Shown here in pieces: positions 8,362 through 17,068 of a stretch of 64,000 bases of DNA. Source of the stretch: Chitinophaga solisilvae (GTDB taxonomy: Bacteria; Bacteroidota; Bacteroidia; Chitinophagales; Chitinophagaceae). Under the pieces are notes generated by a model. The model was not told the origin of the DNA and made no database searches. It saw only the letters and a list, made by a program, of their open reading frames with translations. A program made the translations under genes and the position numbers. The first letter of the stretch is position 1; every line of letters starts with the position of its first letter. Where the stretch lies: contig NZ_JAABOK010000009.1 of the NCBI RefSeq assembly GCF_009928525.1, positions 248,001 to 312,000 on the forward strand. The letters run 5' to 3'.

Positions 8362-9591
8362 TTATGCGGTTGCCGGCAGGGGAGCGGCTATCTCCGGAGT
8401 GCTGCTTTCCTTTACCACCGGCTTCTCCCGCGGTTTGGGCTTCATGCCGAACAGGAAACGCATCACGGGGAACGGTTGTATAAACAGGTGATAGATGCTC
8501 ATGCTGACGAAAAAGGTGGACCCTACGGTAAAGAGATACTTCATACCTACGCCGTCCGGCGCTTTCACCACATAATAGGCGAGAATGACAATCACCGTCT
8601 GATGCAGTATATAAAAAGGATACACCGCCTGATTTGCATACGTCAGTATCACCGGATGCTGCCTGTTGAGGTATCGCTTCCCATACCCCAGGGCCATGAA
8701 TACCCACATCCAGCCGGAGATGGCCTGTATAGCCAGGTAGCTGTAGGCAAAAGACATATTTAGAGGTTGTCCCGCATATCTCTCCCCCCATGGATCGGCA
8801 TCATTCCAGCGGCAGTAGTTAATGAAGATCAGCGTGAGCAGCGCCAGGGCGAAAGACAGCCGCCGGTTGCGTTCCAGGCTGTCCATCAGCGCAGGATGCG
8901 CAATACAGATAAACCCTGCCAGTACAAACGTAAGGTAATAGGGGAAGAAGGCATAGTCATGGATCAAGTCACCGGTGGCCGGATATTTCATGACCAGGAT
9001 GGTGTAGATCAGTACGCCGGGTATCATCAGGAGGTAAATATAGCGGCGGGTGGCCAGCCAGTAGTGCCGTTGGAGGAAAGCCTTTCCCCTGGCGGAGTTG
9101 AACCAGACGAATACCGGCGCAAACAGGATGTCGTATACCAGCAGATAGGCGACGAACCACAGGTGATGCCAGCTGAGATCCCCTTTGGGGTAAGCGCCGG
9201 TACTGAACATCCGGGCATAGAACTGCAGGAAGTTACCGGTATATCCCTGGGATACGCGTTCCATATATACCTGTGGCGGTACTATTACCAGCATGGCCAG
9301 CAGGAGCGGGATGAGCAGGCGCCGGCAGCGGATGGCAATAAAACCTGCGCCGCTTTTTTTCTGCAGCATATAATAGCTGACGGTGCCTGAAATAAAGAAC
9401 AGCAGCGGCATCCGGCAGCGGTGCAGGAAATCATTGATCTCCATCAGTATGTTGCTGGTAGCGGCATTTTTAATATGCCACCACCAGGGTACATAAGGCA
9501 TGGCGGAGTGAAAGAAGAGTACGCCGGCGATAGAGATGATGCGGAGCCAGTCGAGCCAGGCTTCCCTGGGAGCAGCAGTATTTGGTTGCAT
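8362..9591 (-). CDS. Acyltransferase 3 family membrane protein
   Basis: A 409-residue integral membrane protein. I place the start at the ATG at 9589-9591 because the family's first conserved helix begins soon after it (WLDWLRIISIAGVLFFHSAM). The longer upstream frame reads through low-complexity intergenic DNA. The conserved histidine in the first helix, the CRMPLLFFISGTVSYYML segment and about ten membrane helices are those of acyltransferase 3 proteins (OafA/OpgC type), which move acetyl or succinyl groups onto extracytoplasmic glycans. The C-terminus is cytoplasmic and charged. Its gene leads the LytS/LytTR operon and is divergent from another acyltransferase that opens the exopolysaccharide locus, so both may modify the same polymer (inference). 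Confidence 0.87.
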   Translation of the reverse strand: MQPNTAAPREAWLDWLRIISIAGVLFFHSAMPYVPWWWHIKNAATSNILMEINDFLHRCRMPLLFFISGTVSYYMLQKKSGAGFIAIRCRRLLIPLLLAMLVIVPPQVYMERVSQGYTGNFLQFYARMFSTGAYPKGDLSWHHLWFVAYLLVYDILFAPVFVWFNSARGKAFLQRHYWLATRRYIYLLMIPGVLIYTILVMKYPATGDLIHDYAFFPYYLTFVLAGFICIAHPALMDSLERNRRLSFALALLTLIFINYCRWNDADPWGERYAGQPLNMSFAYSYLAIQAISGWMWVFMALGYGKRYLNRQHPVILTYANQAVYPFYILHQTVIVILAYYVVKAPDGVGMKYLFTVGSTFFVSMSIYHLFIQPFPVMRFLFGMKPKPREKPVVKESSTPEIAAPLPATA

Positions 9592-9903
9592 GAGTGGTGT
9601 TTTTACAAACGTACCGGCTATACGGAGGGTGGAAAAAGATATTTGACATCCGGACAGTTTAGCGGGGTGTAAGGACAATTTCACTTTTGCTGTGCCTGCT
9701 GGCAGATAAATTATGTTTTGTTCAACTTTTCTGCTGTTCAATTTGTTCATTATCTCTGGAGTGTTTTCGGAGTATTCATTTTGTTCATTCAGATGGCAGT
9801 TTATGTGTTGAATGATTATTATAATTAATTTACTAACACATTGCAACGTCCTCATTGACTTCCCTTTATCCGATTTTAGGTTGACTTTGCTGAAACGCCA
9901 TCC
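9592..9903. promoter_or_regulatory. Divergent control region with four TGTTCA repeats
   Basis: This 312-nt gap separates the two divergent acyltransferase genes and should hold promoters for both operons. It contains four same-strand copies of TGTTCA at 9719-9724, 9735-9740, 9744-9749 and 9782-9787, three of them extended to TTTGTTCA. The surroundings are AT-rich. No promoter matching TTTG-N20-TAnnTTTG was found with confidence. The repeats are plausible binding sites for a regulator such as the LytTR protein encoded in the minus-strand operon, but nothing in the sequence proves this. Confidence 0.45.
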
Positions 9904-11136
9904 ATGACTCCAAACCGAAACTATCCGACGCATTTTTATTCTATGGACGCAATCCGTACAGTAGGTGCGTTAATTGTCGTCATATTTCACTGGCAGATGT
10001 TTTATTACCCCAATGATGTGTTTACTGAAGACGGGTACAATAAAGCTGCATTACCCTGGTATAATTACCTGTCGGTCATCTATGACGATGCAAGCGTTGT
10101 GGTAGACCTGTTCTTTCTGATGTCAGGCTTCGTTTTATTCTGGTTGTATGCGGAATCCATTGCCCAAAGAAAAGTATCATTCGGTAAATACATGGTCACC
10201 CGTATGTCGCGGCTGTATCCGGTGCATTCTGTGACGCTTGTGGCGGTGGCCGTCTTTCAGGGACTGATGCTCCGGGATGTCGGACACTATTTTGTGATAC
10301 AGTATAACGACCTGTATCATTTTATGCTGAACATATTTTTCATGCAGACCTGGGGATTTGAAAAAGGCCCCTCTTTCAACGGACCTTCATGGTCCGTATC
10401 TGTAGAAGTAGTCACCTACCTGATATTCTTCCTGCTCTGCCTCATGAAATGGCAGCGCAAAATGATAGTACTGGCCGGTCTTGTGATGGTGGGCTTATTA
10501 TTCCAGGCGATGGGGCTGCTCTTCGGAAAAGCGATTTACTGCTTCTTCCTGGGAGCCATCATCTACTATATTTATTTATGGCTGATCAAAACCGACAACA
10601 TGAAGAAAGGACTGAAAGTCCTTGCCGTAATTACCATATCGATGTATATCATGATAGCCGTTGTCTTCTACTATCCGCCGGTGAAAGCAGCATGGGTACA
10701 ACTCATGCAGCACTTTATTCCGGACAGGTCAGCGGCATTTTATACCAAATCATTCAATGTGGCCAAGAACCTGCTTTTCCGCTCTACTGCATCACCTGTA
10801 ACGGTGTTATTCCTGGTGGTATGGGAGGCTGCAGGGCTGCGCATGAGCAAGCGGTGGAACATCTTCGGAAATGCCAGCTTTGGCATTTACCTGATGCATT
10901 TTCCGCTGATGATACTCACTATATTATCCCTGGAATGGCTGGGCCTGAAAAGAGATGTCATGCACCATCCTGCTGCGATGATCCTGTTCCTCCTGGTATT
11001 GGTGAGCCTCAGCATCGTGGTGTATTACCGGTTTGAATTACCGGTACAGAACAGCATCAGAAAATGGTACGCCAACCGGAAATTAAAAACAACCATTCCG
11101 GAAGCGCCTGTAATATTAACAGAAAATATTCCGTAG
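9904..11136 (+). CDS. Acyltransferase 3 family protein (exopolysaccharide O-acyltransferase)
   Basis: A 410-residue polytopic membrane protein. It opens with the family's hallmark helix (SMDAIRTVGALIVVIFHWQMF), in which the conserved histidine is present. Next come VVVDLFFLMSGFVLFWLY with the arginine-rich loop TRMSRLYPVH, and the GPSWSVSVEVVTYLIFF motif typical of OafA-type O-acetyltransferases. About ten helices are visible. It is the first plus-strand gene before the Wza-like exporter, so it probably O-acetylates the repeat unit or an intermediate of the exopolysaccharide made by the following genes. A 116-nt gap follows, with a small hairpin. Confidence 0.88.
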   Translation: MTPNRNYPTHFYSMDAIRTVGALIVVIFHWQMFYYPNDVFTEDGYNKAALPWYNYLSVIYDDASVVVDLFFLMSGFVLFWLYAESIAQRKVSFGKYMVTRMSRLYPVHSVTLVAVAVFQGLMLRDVGHYFVIQYNDLYHFMLNIFFMQTWGFEKGPSFNGPSWSVSVEVVTYLIFFLLCLMKWQRKMIVLAGLVMVGLLFQAMGLLFGKAIYCFFLGAIIYYIYLWLIKTDNMKKGLKVLAVITISMYIMIAVVFYYPPVKAAWVQLMQHFIPDRSAAFYTKSFNVAKNLLFRSTASPVTVLFLVVWEAAGLRMSKRWNIFGNASFGIYLMHFPLMILTILSLEWLGLKRDVMHHPAAMILFLLVLVSLSIVVYYRFELPVQNSIRKWYANRKLKTTIPEAPVILTENIP

Positions 11137-11182
11137 TCCCGGCGTAGGAAAAACGCTGGCTTATAAGAATGCAAAAAAATGG

Positions 11183-11205
11183 AACAGCCTGCCCCGGCAG
11201 ACTGT
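11183..11205 (+). other. Short hairpin in the leader before the Wza-like gene
   Basis: The sequence forms a 10-pair stem with one mismatch (AACAG-C-CTGCC against GGCAG-A-CTGTT, loop CC). The T-run after it is weak (TTGCCATCG), so it is not a convincing terminator. It lies 47 nt before the export gene and may be an attenuator or processing structure. Confidence 0.35.
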
Positions 11206-11251
11206 TTGCCATCGTTTGTTAGCGCCATCATTGATTTATTAATCATCTGAT

Positions 11252-12013
11252 ATGAGATCAAAATCTAATTATTTACTCATGATGGCCCTGGTAATATTCG
11301 CCAGCTGTGTCAATACAAAGAAAATCACCTACTTCAACGACACCGTCACTCCCGGCGCAGATTCGGTGAACCGGCTGCAGCAACTGAAGATACAACCCGG
11401 AGATATACTACAGATCACCGTAACCACCTTCGATAAGGAAATCTCACAGATCTTCAATCCCAATACTGCCGCAGCGGCCGGCCAAACGCCCGGCAACGGT
11501 ATGGATCAGGGTTACCTGGTTGACAGCAGCGGGTATATAGCCATGCCCGTTATCGGGAAACTATATGTAAAAGATAAAACTACCGCCGGTATCAATGAAC
11601 TGGTCACGGCCGAGTTGTCAAAAACCGTACGTAACGTGTACGTATCTACGCGGCTGGTCAACTTCCGCGTCTCGGTACTCGGCGATGTGGCCCGTCCCGG
11701 ATCCTTCCGCATCGGCGGTGAGCGCGCTTCCGTGCTGGATGCCCTCAGTATGGCTGGCGATCTCAACGTAACGGCTAAACGGAATGATGTCATGGTCATC
11801 CGCGAAATCAACGGCGTCAAAAGCTATGGTAATATCAATCTCAATGATATAAATGCCCTGTCATCTCCCTACTATTACCTCACCAATAACGACATTATAT
11901 ATGTAAAACCAGGACCGAACAAAAGCTTCCCGTCTTCCCGCACCATTCAGCTGCTGCCTGTTATCACGGGAATCATTTCATTGATTACCACGATTGTTAT
12001 TCTCAGTAAATGA
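11252..12013 (+). CDS. Polysaccharide export lipoprotein (Wza-like)
   Basis: A 253-residue outer-membrane export protein. The N-terminal signal ends in a lipobox (VIFASC, Cys19), so it is a lipoprotein. The Poly_export domain follows (QLKIQPGDILQITVTTFDKEI) with the characteristic GYLVDSSGYIAMPVIGKLYV segment. An SLBB domain comes next (FRVSVLGDVARPGSFRIGGERASVLDALSMAGDL), then TNNDIIYVKPGPNKS and a C-terminal hydrophobic helix (VITGIISLITTIVILSK) that may form the outer-membrane pore. It is shorter than E. coli Wza, as is usual in Bacteroidota. It partners the Wzc-like kinase, whose gene begins 10 nt later. Confidence 0.93.
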   Translation: MRSKSNYLLMMALVIFASCVNTKKITYFNDTVTPGADSVNRLQQLKIQPGDILQITVTTFDKEISQIFNPNTAAAAGQTPGNGMDQGYLVDSSGYIAMPVIGKLYVKDKTTAGINELVTAELSKTVRNVYVSTRLVNFRVSVLGDVARPGSFRIGGERASVLDALSMAGDLNVTAKRNDVMVIREINGVKSYGNINLNDINALSSPYYYLTNNDIIYVKPGPNKSFPSSRTIQLLPVITGIISLITTIVILSK

Positions 12014-12023
12014 TCAGTACCAT

Positions 12024-14387
12024 ATGAGCCACCATAAAGCACCCAACAGCAGGAATACAATTATCGATCTCAACGATCTGATAATGAAAGTATTTTTCCA
12101 CTGGCCTTTGTATTTCATGGTATTGCTGATCGCCGTTATGGGCGCGCTGCTCTATCTGAAATACAAAACGCCGATGTACATGTCCAGCGCCAGGCTTTAC
12201 CTTAAGGACGAAAAAAAGACGCCCGGCGAAGAAGGAGACGTGCTGAAATCATTATCCCTCTTCAACAGCGGTAAAAATATCGAGAATGAAATGGAAGTCC
12301 TCAAATCTCCCATCCTGCTGGAAAAAACAATCGGAGAAAACGGTTTCAATATTCATTACTATGAAAAAGGCACACTCCACAATGTAGAACTGTACAACGA
12401 TCTGCCGCTGTCCGTCAGCATCCTGACAGACAGCGCCCGCGTTGGCAATTATAAATTTGATGTGATGCCCGAAAACGGCCTGCTGCACGTAAAACGCATC
12501 GGCTCAGATGAAGACTCCACCATGCAGCTGGATGTTAAATCCGGAGAACCTTTTACCATTGATAAAGACAGGTTCGCCATCTTCTGGCATCCTTCCGGCG
12601 AAAGGCAGTTCCAGGGCGTTTACCGGATTCAGGTAGACTCCGTGCTGCAGATGGCCTACGACATATCCAAAGACATAGGTACCGCCCTGGTAAACCGTGA
12701 TGCTACCGTAGTACTGGTCACCTACAGGGACCCCGTACCGGAGCGTACTGCCGGCTTCCTGCAGGCGTTGCTGAATACCTATAACGACTATACGCTGGAC
12801 GATAAAAACAAAGGCGCACTGCAGACAGTACGCTTCCTCACCATCCGTATCGACTCTCTCCGGGAAGAACTCGGTGTACTCGAAAAACAGGAAGAAAGTT
12901 TTAAGGTGCAGCGCGGTATCACAGACATAGACGCCGGCTCCAAACTGGCGCTGGAACAGGTGAAGGAAGCCGATGTGCGCCTCAGCGAAGCGAACCTGCA
13001 GCTCTCTGTTTTTGATCAGATAGAAAATTATGTCAGCAACCCTTCCAGTGCTTACCCCTTTGCACCTACCAGCGGAACAGTGGATCAGACACTGACAGCC
13101 ATGATTAACCGGTATGAAGAAGGACTGAAGGAGAAAAGGCACCTTTCGCTTTCCCTGCAGCCGGGAAGCGCTATCCTGCAGAATGCGGAAGACCAGGTAA
13201 CGGAAGCCCGCAATACCATCCGGGACTACATCGCGGGCTATAAACGTAATGCCGGTATTGTACAGCGCAAAACGCAGGATAAGGTAAACCAGATACAGAG
13301 CCGTATCGCCAATATACCGGCATACGCCAGGGAATATATCAACATCAAACGGCAGCAGTCTGTCAAGGAAAACCTGTATCTCTACCTGCTGAAGAAAAAG
13401 GAAGAAGCGTCTGTCGCCTACGCCAGCAATGTAACAGATAATAAGGTGATCTCTCCGGCATTCATTCCGGAGAAACCGGAGTCGCCCAGGAAATCGCTGG
13501 TATTCGTAGGATTCATCGCCGCCGGACTGGTACTGGCCAGCATATACATCTACATCAAGTACTTCCTGAACCCGCGGGTGCTGAGCCGCAAGGAAATAGA
13601 ACAGGTATTCGGGCTGCCGGTGATCGCAGAAATATATCAACAGGACGAAGGAGAAAAAAGCCTGGCCATCAGTACACGGTCCATGTTATCTGAACAGATT
13701 TTCAATCTGCGTACCAATCTGAAATTTTTATTGTCAGAACATAAAGGACATGCCACCATAATGCTGACCTCCAGCGTTTCCGGAGAAGGCAAAACATTCC
13801 TCTCTGCTCACCTGGCCAATTCACTGACGGTAAGCAACAAGACGGTGGTACTGGTGGAAATGGATCTGCGCAAGCCCAAGCTGTCGCACTTCCTGGGCAT
13901 GGATCAGCAGGCGGGGATCACCAATTATATCATGGGCAACAAAACCATCGATGAAATCATCCGGCCGGTACCCAATACAGAACGGCTGTATGTGGTGTCT
14001 TGCGGACCGATACCGCCCAATCCCATTGAGCTGATAGAGGGCCAGCGCATGGCAGCCCTGCTGGCGGTACTGAAAGAAAGATTTGATTATATCATCATCG
14101 ACATATCGCCGATAGGTATGGTGTCCGATGCCAAGAGCCTGGCCTCGGTGGTAGATTGCACCCTCTTTGTGGTGAGATATAATTTCACTTTAAAATCCAA
14201 ACTGATGCCTGTTTCCGAAAATATCAAGGAAGGGTATTTCAAAAAGATGGGCCTCATCTTTAACGGTATAGAATACGATACTTTCTATCCATACTACTAT
14301 TACGATCAGTATTCCTATAAGGAAAACAGGGATAAGAAAAAGAACTGGGTATCATTCATCAGGAAAACAGCCAAACGGATTGCATAA
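12024..14387 (+). CDS. Polysaccharide co-polymerase / BY-type tyrosine kinase (Wzc-like)
   Basis: A 787-residue protein joining a Wzz-type chain-length domain and a cytoplasmic tyrosine autokinase. I start at the ATG at 12024, just after the exporter's stop codon; the frame extends 10 codons into that gene but those residues are not family-like. The first membrane helix is near residues 30-48 and the second near 490-510. A long periplasmic coiled region lies between them, and the GNVR-like part precedes the second helix (EKPESPRKSLVFVGF). The kinase has Walker A (SSVSGEGKTFL), Walker A' (VLVEMDLRKPKLS) and Walker B (YIIIDISPIG). A tyrosine-rich tail (YDTFYPYYYYDQYSY) offers autophosphorylation sites. 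No Wzb-type phosphatase gene is seen in the window. Confidence 0.94.
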   Translation: MSHHKAPNSRNTIIDLNDLIMKVFFHWPLYFMVLLIAVMGALLYLKYKTPMYMSSARLYLKDEKKTPGEEGDVLKSLSLFNSGKNIENEMEVLKSPILLEKTIGENGFNIHYYEKGTLHNVELYNDLPLSVSILTDSARVGNYKFDVMPENGLLHVKRIGSDEDSTMQLDVKSGEPFTIDKDRFAIFWHPSGERQFQGVYRIQVDSVLQMAYDISKDIGTALVNRDATVVLVTYRDPVPERTAGFLQALLNTYNDYTLDDKNKGALQTVRFLTIRIDSLREELGVLEKQEESFKVQRGITDIDAGSKLALEQVKEADVRLSEANLQLSVFDQIENYVSNPSSAYPFAPTSGTVDQTLTAMINRYEEGLKEKRHLSLSLQPGSAILQNAEDQVTEARNTIRDYIAGYKRNAGIVQRKTQDKVNQIQSRIANIPAYAREYINIKRQQSVKENLYLYLLKKKEEASVAYASNVTDNKVISPAFIPEKPESPRKSLVFVGFIAAGLVLASIYIYIKYFLNPRVLSRKEIEQVFGLPVIAEIYQQDEGEKSLAISTRSMLSEQIFNLRTNLKFLLSEHKGHATIMLTSSVSGEGKTFLSAHLANSLTVSNKTVVLVEMDLRKPKLSHFLGMDQQAGITNYIMGNKTIDEIIRPVPNTERLYVVSCGPIPPNPIELIEGQRMAALLAVLKERFDYIIIDISPIGMVSDAKSLASVVDCTLFVVRYNFTLKSKLMPVSENIKEGYFKKMGLIFNGIEYDTFYPYYYYDQYSYKENRDKKKNWVSFIRKTAKRIA

Positions 14388-15732
14388 ACTATACGAAAAT
14401 AGCGCATGGCTGCTGGCAGATAAAGTCAGCAAGCTGTTTCCCGGCATCCTTGTACTGGCGCTGCTGGCGCGGCACCTGGGACCGGAACAGTTCGGCATAT
14501 GGAACTACGCCATTGCGCTGACCACTATTGTGGGAAGTATGGCTTTGCTGGGAATGGATAAAATTGCGGTGAAGGAACTGGTGAAGAATATTGACCGGCG
14601 CGCAGCTGTTATCACCAGTATCATCTTCATGCGCTTTACCGCGGCCCTGATCTGTATGCTGATAAGCATTGCCATTGTAGGCGCCACACGGCAGCATCAG
14701 GCGGTGTACATCGTTTGTACGGTGTTCTCCTCCTTTACGGTATTGCTGCAGTCGTTCGATGTGTTCGATTACTACTACCAGGTACAGAATGATGTCAGGA
14801 AAGTAATCATCCCCAAAATATCTGTATTCCTGCTTTTCAGTGTAATCAAACTGATAGCTATTGCGTTGAATGCTACCCTGGTGGCCTTCCTGTGGATCAC
14901 GTTACTGGAGCTGGTAGTCACCTATGCTGTGATACTGCTGTTGTACAGCAGGTACTATGAGCGCCTGTCATGGAATGATATAGACATGCCGCTGGTAAAA
15001 GGGCTGCTGGCGCAAAGCTGGCCGCTGATGTTCTCCAACCTGGTGGTAGTATTGTTTGTGAAGGTAGACCAGGTATTGCTGGATGTGCTGGGAAATCCTT
15101 ACCAGCTGGGTGTTTATGTGGTAGCTGCCCGCATTTCGGAGCTGGGCTACGCTATTCCCACGGTTATTGCTACGGCCATGCTGCCTGATCTGATCCGGCA
15201 GAAAAAAATCAGTGAAGCCAGCTACCTGCGCACGCTGGAAAAGTGGCTGCGGTTGTCTTTCTGGGTCAGCTTCCTGGTAGCCTGGGCAGTGATGTTTACC
15301 GCGCACCTGATTATACCTTTTCTGTATGGCAGCAGGTACCTGGCAGCTTCCCCGATACTGATGATCCACATCTGGGCCGGTATTCCGGTATTCCTTTGTT
15401 CAGTGCTGGTACAGCATCTTATTATTGAAGGAGCGTATAAAAACTATATGTATGCAAATATTGCAGGGCTGATAGTAAATGTAGGGGTTAACTTTTTGCT
15501 GATCCCGGTGTACGGCGGCGTGGGCGCCGCTATCGCCACAGTAGCGTCTTATATGTCTGTCTACAGTATGATGCTGCTGCTCGATACTACCGGCTGCAAC
15601 TGGCAGCTCAGCAAAAAGATGTTCCGCCTGCAGCCGGCCATCGCCGATTTCCGGCAGGCCTGCGCAGGATTTCGCGTGTTTATCAGTAAGCTGTTATCTG
15701 TGAATGAAAAAAATCCTTTACCGAATGAGTAA
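14380..15732 (+). CDS. Flippase (Wzx / RfbX-like oligosaccharide translocase)
   Basis: A 450-residue polytopic protein with about 12-14 membrane helices. The start appears to be a TTG at 14380, which overlaps the kinase gene by 8 nt. No nearby ATG exists, and the residues right after the TTG (KLYENSAWLLADKVSKLF) match the conserved beginning of the family, so the non-ATG start is likely real. Family signatures include ALLARHLGPEQFGIWNYAIAL and the polar helix residues in QSWPLMFSNLVVVLFVKVDQVLL. It should flip undecaprenyl-linked repeat units to the periplasm for the polymerase-like protein encoded downstream. The last 29 nt overlap the next gene. Confidence 0.92.
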   Translation: MHKLYENSAWLLADKVSKLFPGILVLALLARHLGPEQFGIWNYAIALTTIVGSMALLGMDKIAVKELVKNIDRRAAVITSIIFMRFTAALICMLISIAIVGATRQHQAVYIVCTVFSSFTVLLQSFDVFDYYYQVQNDVRKVIIPKISVFLLFSVIKLIAIALNATLVAFLWITLLELVVTYAVILLLYSRYYERLSWNDIDMPLVKGLLAQSWPLMFSNLVVVLFVKVDQVLLDVLGNPYQLGVYVVAARISELGYAIPTVIATAMLPDLIRQKKISEASYLRTLEKWLRLSFWVSFLVAWAVMFTAHLIIPFLYGSRYLAASPILMIHIWAGIPVFLCSVLVQHLIIEGAYKNYMYANIAGLIVNVGVNFLLIPVYGGVGAAIATVASYMSVYSMMLLLDTTGCNWQLSKKMFRLQPAIADFRQACAGFRVFISKLLSVNEKNPLPNE

Positions 15733-16429
15733 GCTGTATTATATCATCAATAAGATTGCATCCGGACTGTTCCCCAGAATAAGATACAGTGTCAGGGCCT
15801 ACAGCTCTGAAGGAGAAGACCTGATTCTGAAAAGGATTTTCCATCAGAAAGAAAAAGGCACCTATGTGGATGTCGGTGCGCATCATCCGTTCCGTTTCTC
15901 CAACACCTATCTTTTTTACCGGATGAAATGGACCGGCATCAACATCGATCCCATGCCGGGGTCCAGCGCCCTGTTTAACCGGTACCGCCCGATGGATACC
16001 AACCTGGAAATAGGCGTATCCGCAGAAAGGCAGCTGCTGACCTATTCTATTTTTAACGAACCGGCGCTGAATACTTTTTCTGCAGATAAAGTAAAGGAAT
16101 ATACCAGGGAACCGCAGTACAAGGTGATAGCAGAGAAGAAGATCGAGACATGGCCCCTGGCAGATATACTGGACCATTACCTGAAAGGCAGTAGCATTGA
16201 CTTCCTGACCATCGACGCCGAAGGGCTGGATATGGATGTGCTGCGTTCCAACAACTGGGATAAGTACCGGCCTGCCTACGTACTGGTAGAGTCGCAGCCC
16301 AATGAGCTGTCAGACATCAACCGCAGCGATTTATGCAGGTATATGCAGGAGGTAGGCTACAACATTTTTGCTAAAACGTATTATACGTATTTCTTCAAAA
16401 ATATGATGAGTGATGAAAGCAGGAGATAA
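15704..16429 (+). CDS. FkbM family methyltransferase
   Basis: A 241-residue SAM-dependent methyltransferase of the FkbM type. Motif I is GTYVDVGAHHPFRFSNT, and later conserved parts are DFLTIDAEGLDMDVL and RPAYVLVESQ. FkbM enzymes O-methylate sugars or polyketides; within this operon a role in methylating an exopolysaccharide sugar is likely. The start at 15704 lies inside the end of the flippase gene (29-nt overlap). A second ATG seven codons later (15725) is equally possible and still overlaps. The end overlaps the next methyltransferase gene by about 20 nt, so the group is tightly coupled. Confidence 0.9.
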   Translation: MKKILYRMSKLYYIINKIASGLFPRIRYSVRAYSSEGEDLILKRIFHQKEKGTYVDVGAHHPFRFSNTYLFYRMKWTGINIDPMPGSSALFNRYRPMDTNLEIGVSAERQLLTYSIFNEPALNTFSADKVKEYTREPQYKVIAEKKIETWPLADILDHYLKGSSIDFLTIDAEGLDMDVLRSNNWDKYRPAYVLVESQPNELSDINRSDLCRYMQEVGYNIFAKTYYTYFFKNMMSDESRR

Positions 16430-17063
16430 GCTATATGTTCAATATGGAAGCGGCCCATTTTCGGCGCCGGAAGGCTGGAAGAATTTTGATTCTTCCCCGA
16501 CACTCCGGCTGCAGCAGCTGCCCCTGATGGGCAGGATTCTCAGGAAGCGCATGCACGTAACTTTCCATCCGGATGTAATACATGGCGATATCATCAGCGG
16601 GCTGCCCGGCATTGCCGAAAATTCCTGCGACGGTATTTATTGCAGTCATGTGCTGGAACATCTGTCTTATGCAGATTGCCTCAAAGCGATCCGGAATACT
16701 TACCGCATCCTGAAGCCCGGCGGCTATTTCCGCTGTGTGGTACCGGATCTGGAAGTGGCCGCCAAAAGATATATCGACAACCTGGGCCGGCAGGACAGGG
16801 AAGCAAACGTAAAATTCCTGCAGGAAACACTATTGGGTAGGGAAGAAAGAAAAAGAGGACTCCGGCACATCGTACAAAGCGCGTTCGGTAACAGCGAACA
16901 CCTGTTCATGTGGGACGCCGTTTCGCTCAGCCATGCGCTGCAGCAGGCCGGCTTCCGCAATATCCGTAACTGCCGCTTCAACGACGCGCCGGACAATATG
17001 TTCGCCAGAGTGGAAGAAGAAATAAGATTCAATAACGCCGTAGCCCTTGAGGCTACCAAGTAG
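16410..17063 (+). CDS. Class I SAM-dependent methyltransferase (Methyltransf_11-like)
   Basis: A 217-residue predicted methyltransferase. It begins LYVQYGSGPFSAPEGWKNFD, an altered form of the motif I region seen in this subfamily. A central SHVLEHLSYADCLKAIRNTYRILKPGGYFRCVVPDLE follows, which is the typical post-motif II/III segment of glycan-locus methyltransferases. The usual GxGxG is reduced to YGSGP. Two consecutive ATGs (16410, 16413) are possible starts. The gene overlaps the FkbM gene before it and ends 5 nt before the next glycosyltransferase. It probably modifies an exopolysaccharide sugar or its nucleotide precursor. Confidence 0.85.
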   Translation: MMKAGDKLYVQYGSGPFSAPEGWKNFDSSPTLRLQQLPLMGRILRKRMHVTFHPDVIHGDIISGLPGIAENSCDGIYCSHVLEHLSYADCLKAIRNTYRILKPGGYFRCVVPDLEVAAKRYIDNLGRQDREANVKFLQETLLGREERKRGLRHIVQSAFGNSEHLFMWDAVSLSHALQQAGFRNIRNCRFNDAPDNMFARVEEEIRFNNAVALEATK

Positions 17064-17068
17064 TAGTT

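Noticed and set aside
7408..8763. 451-codon open frame antisense to the LytS-type kinase and acyltransferase genes
   Set aside because: Spans two well-supported genes on the other strand and has no recognisable domain.
9592..9933. N-terminal extension of the minus-strand acyltransferase to 9933
   Set aside because: Would overlap the divergent acyltransferase and add 114 non-conserved residues before the family's first helix.
12504..13640. 378-codon open frame antisense to the Wzc-like gene
   Set aside because: Opposite the coiled periplasmic domain of a clear tyrosine kinase; no family features.
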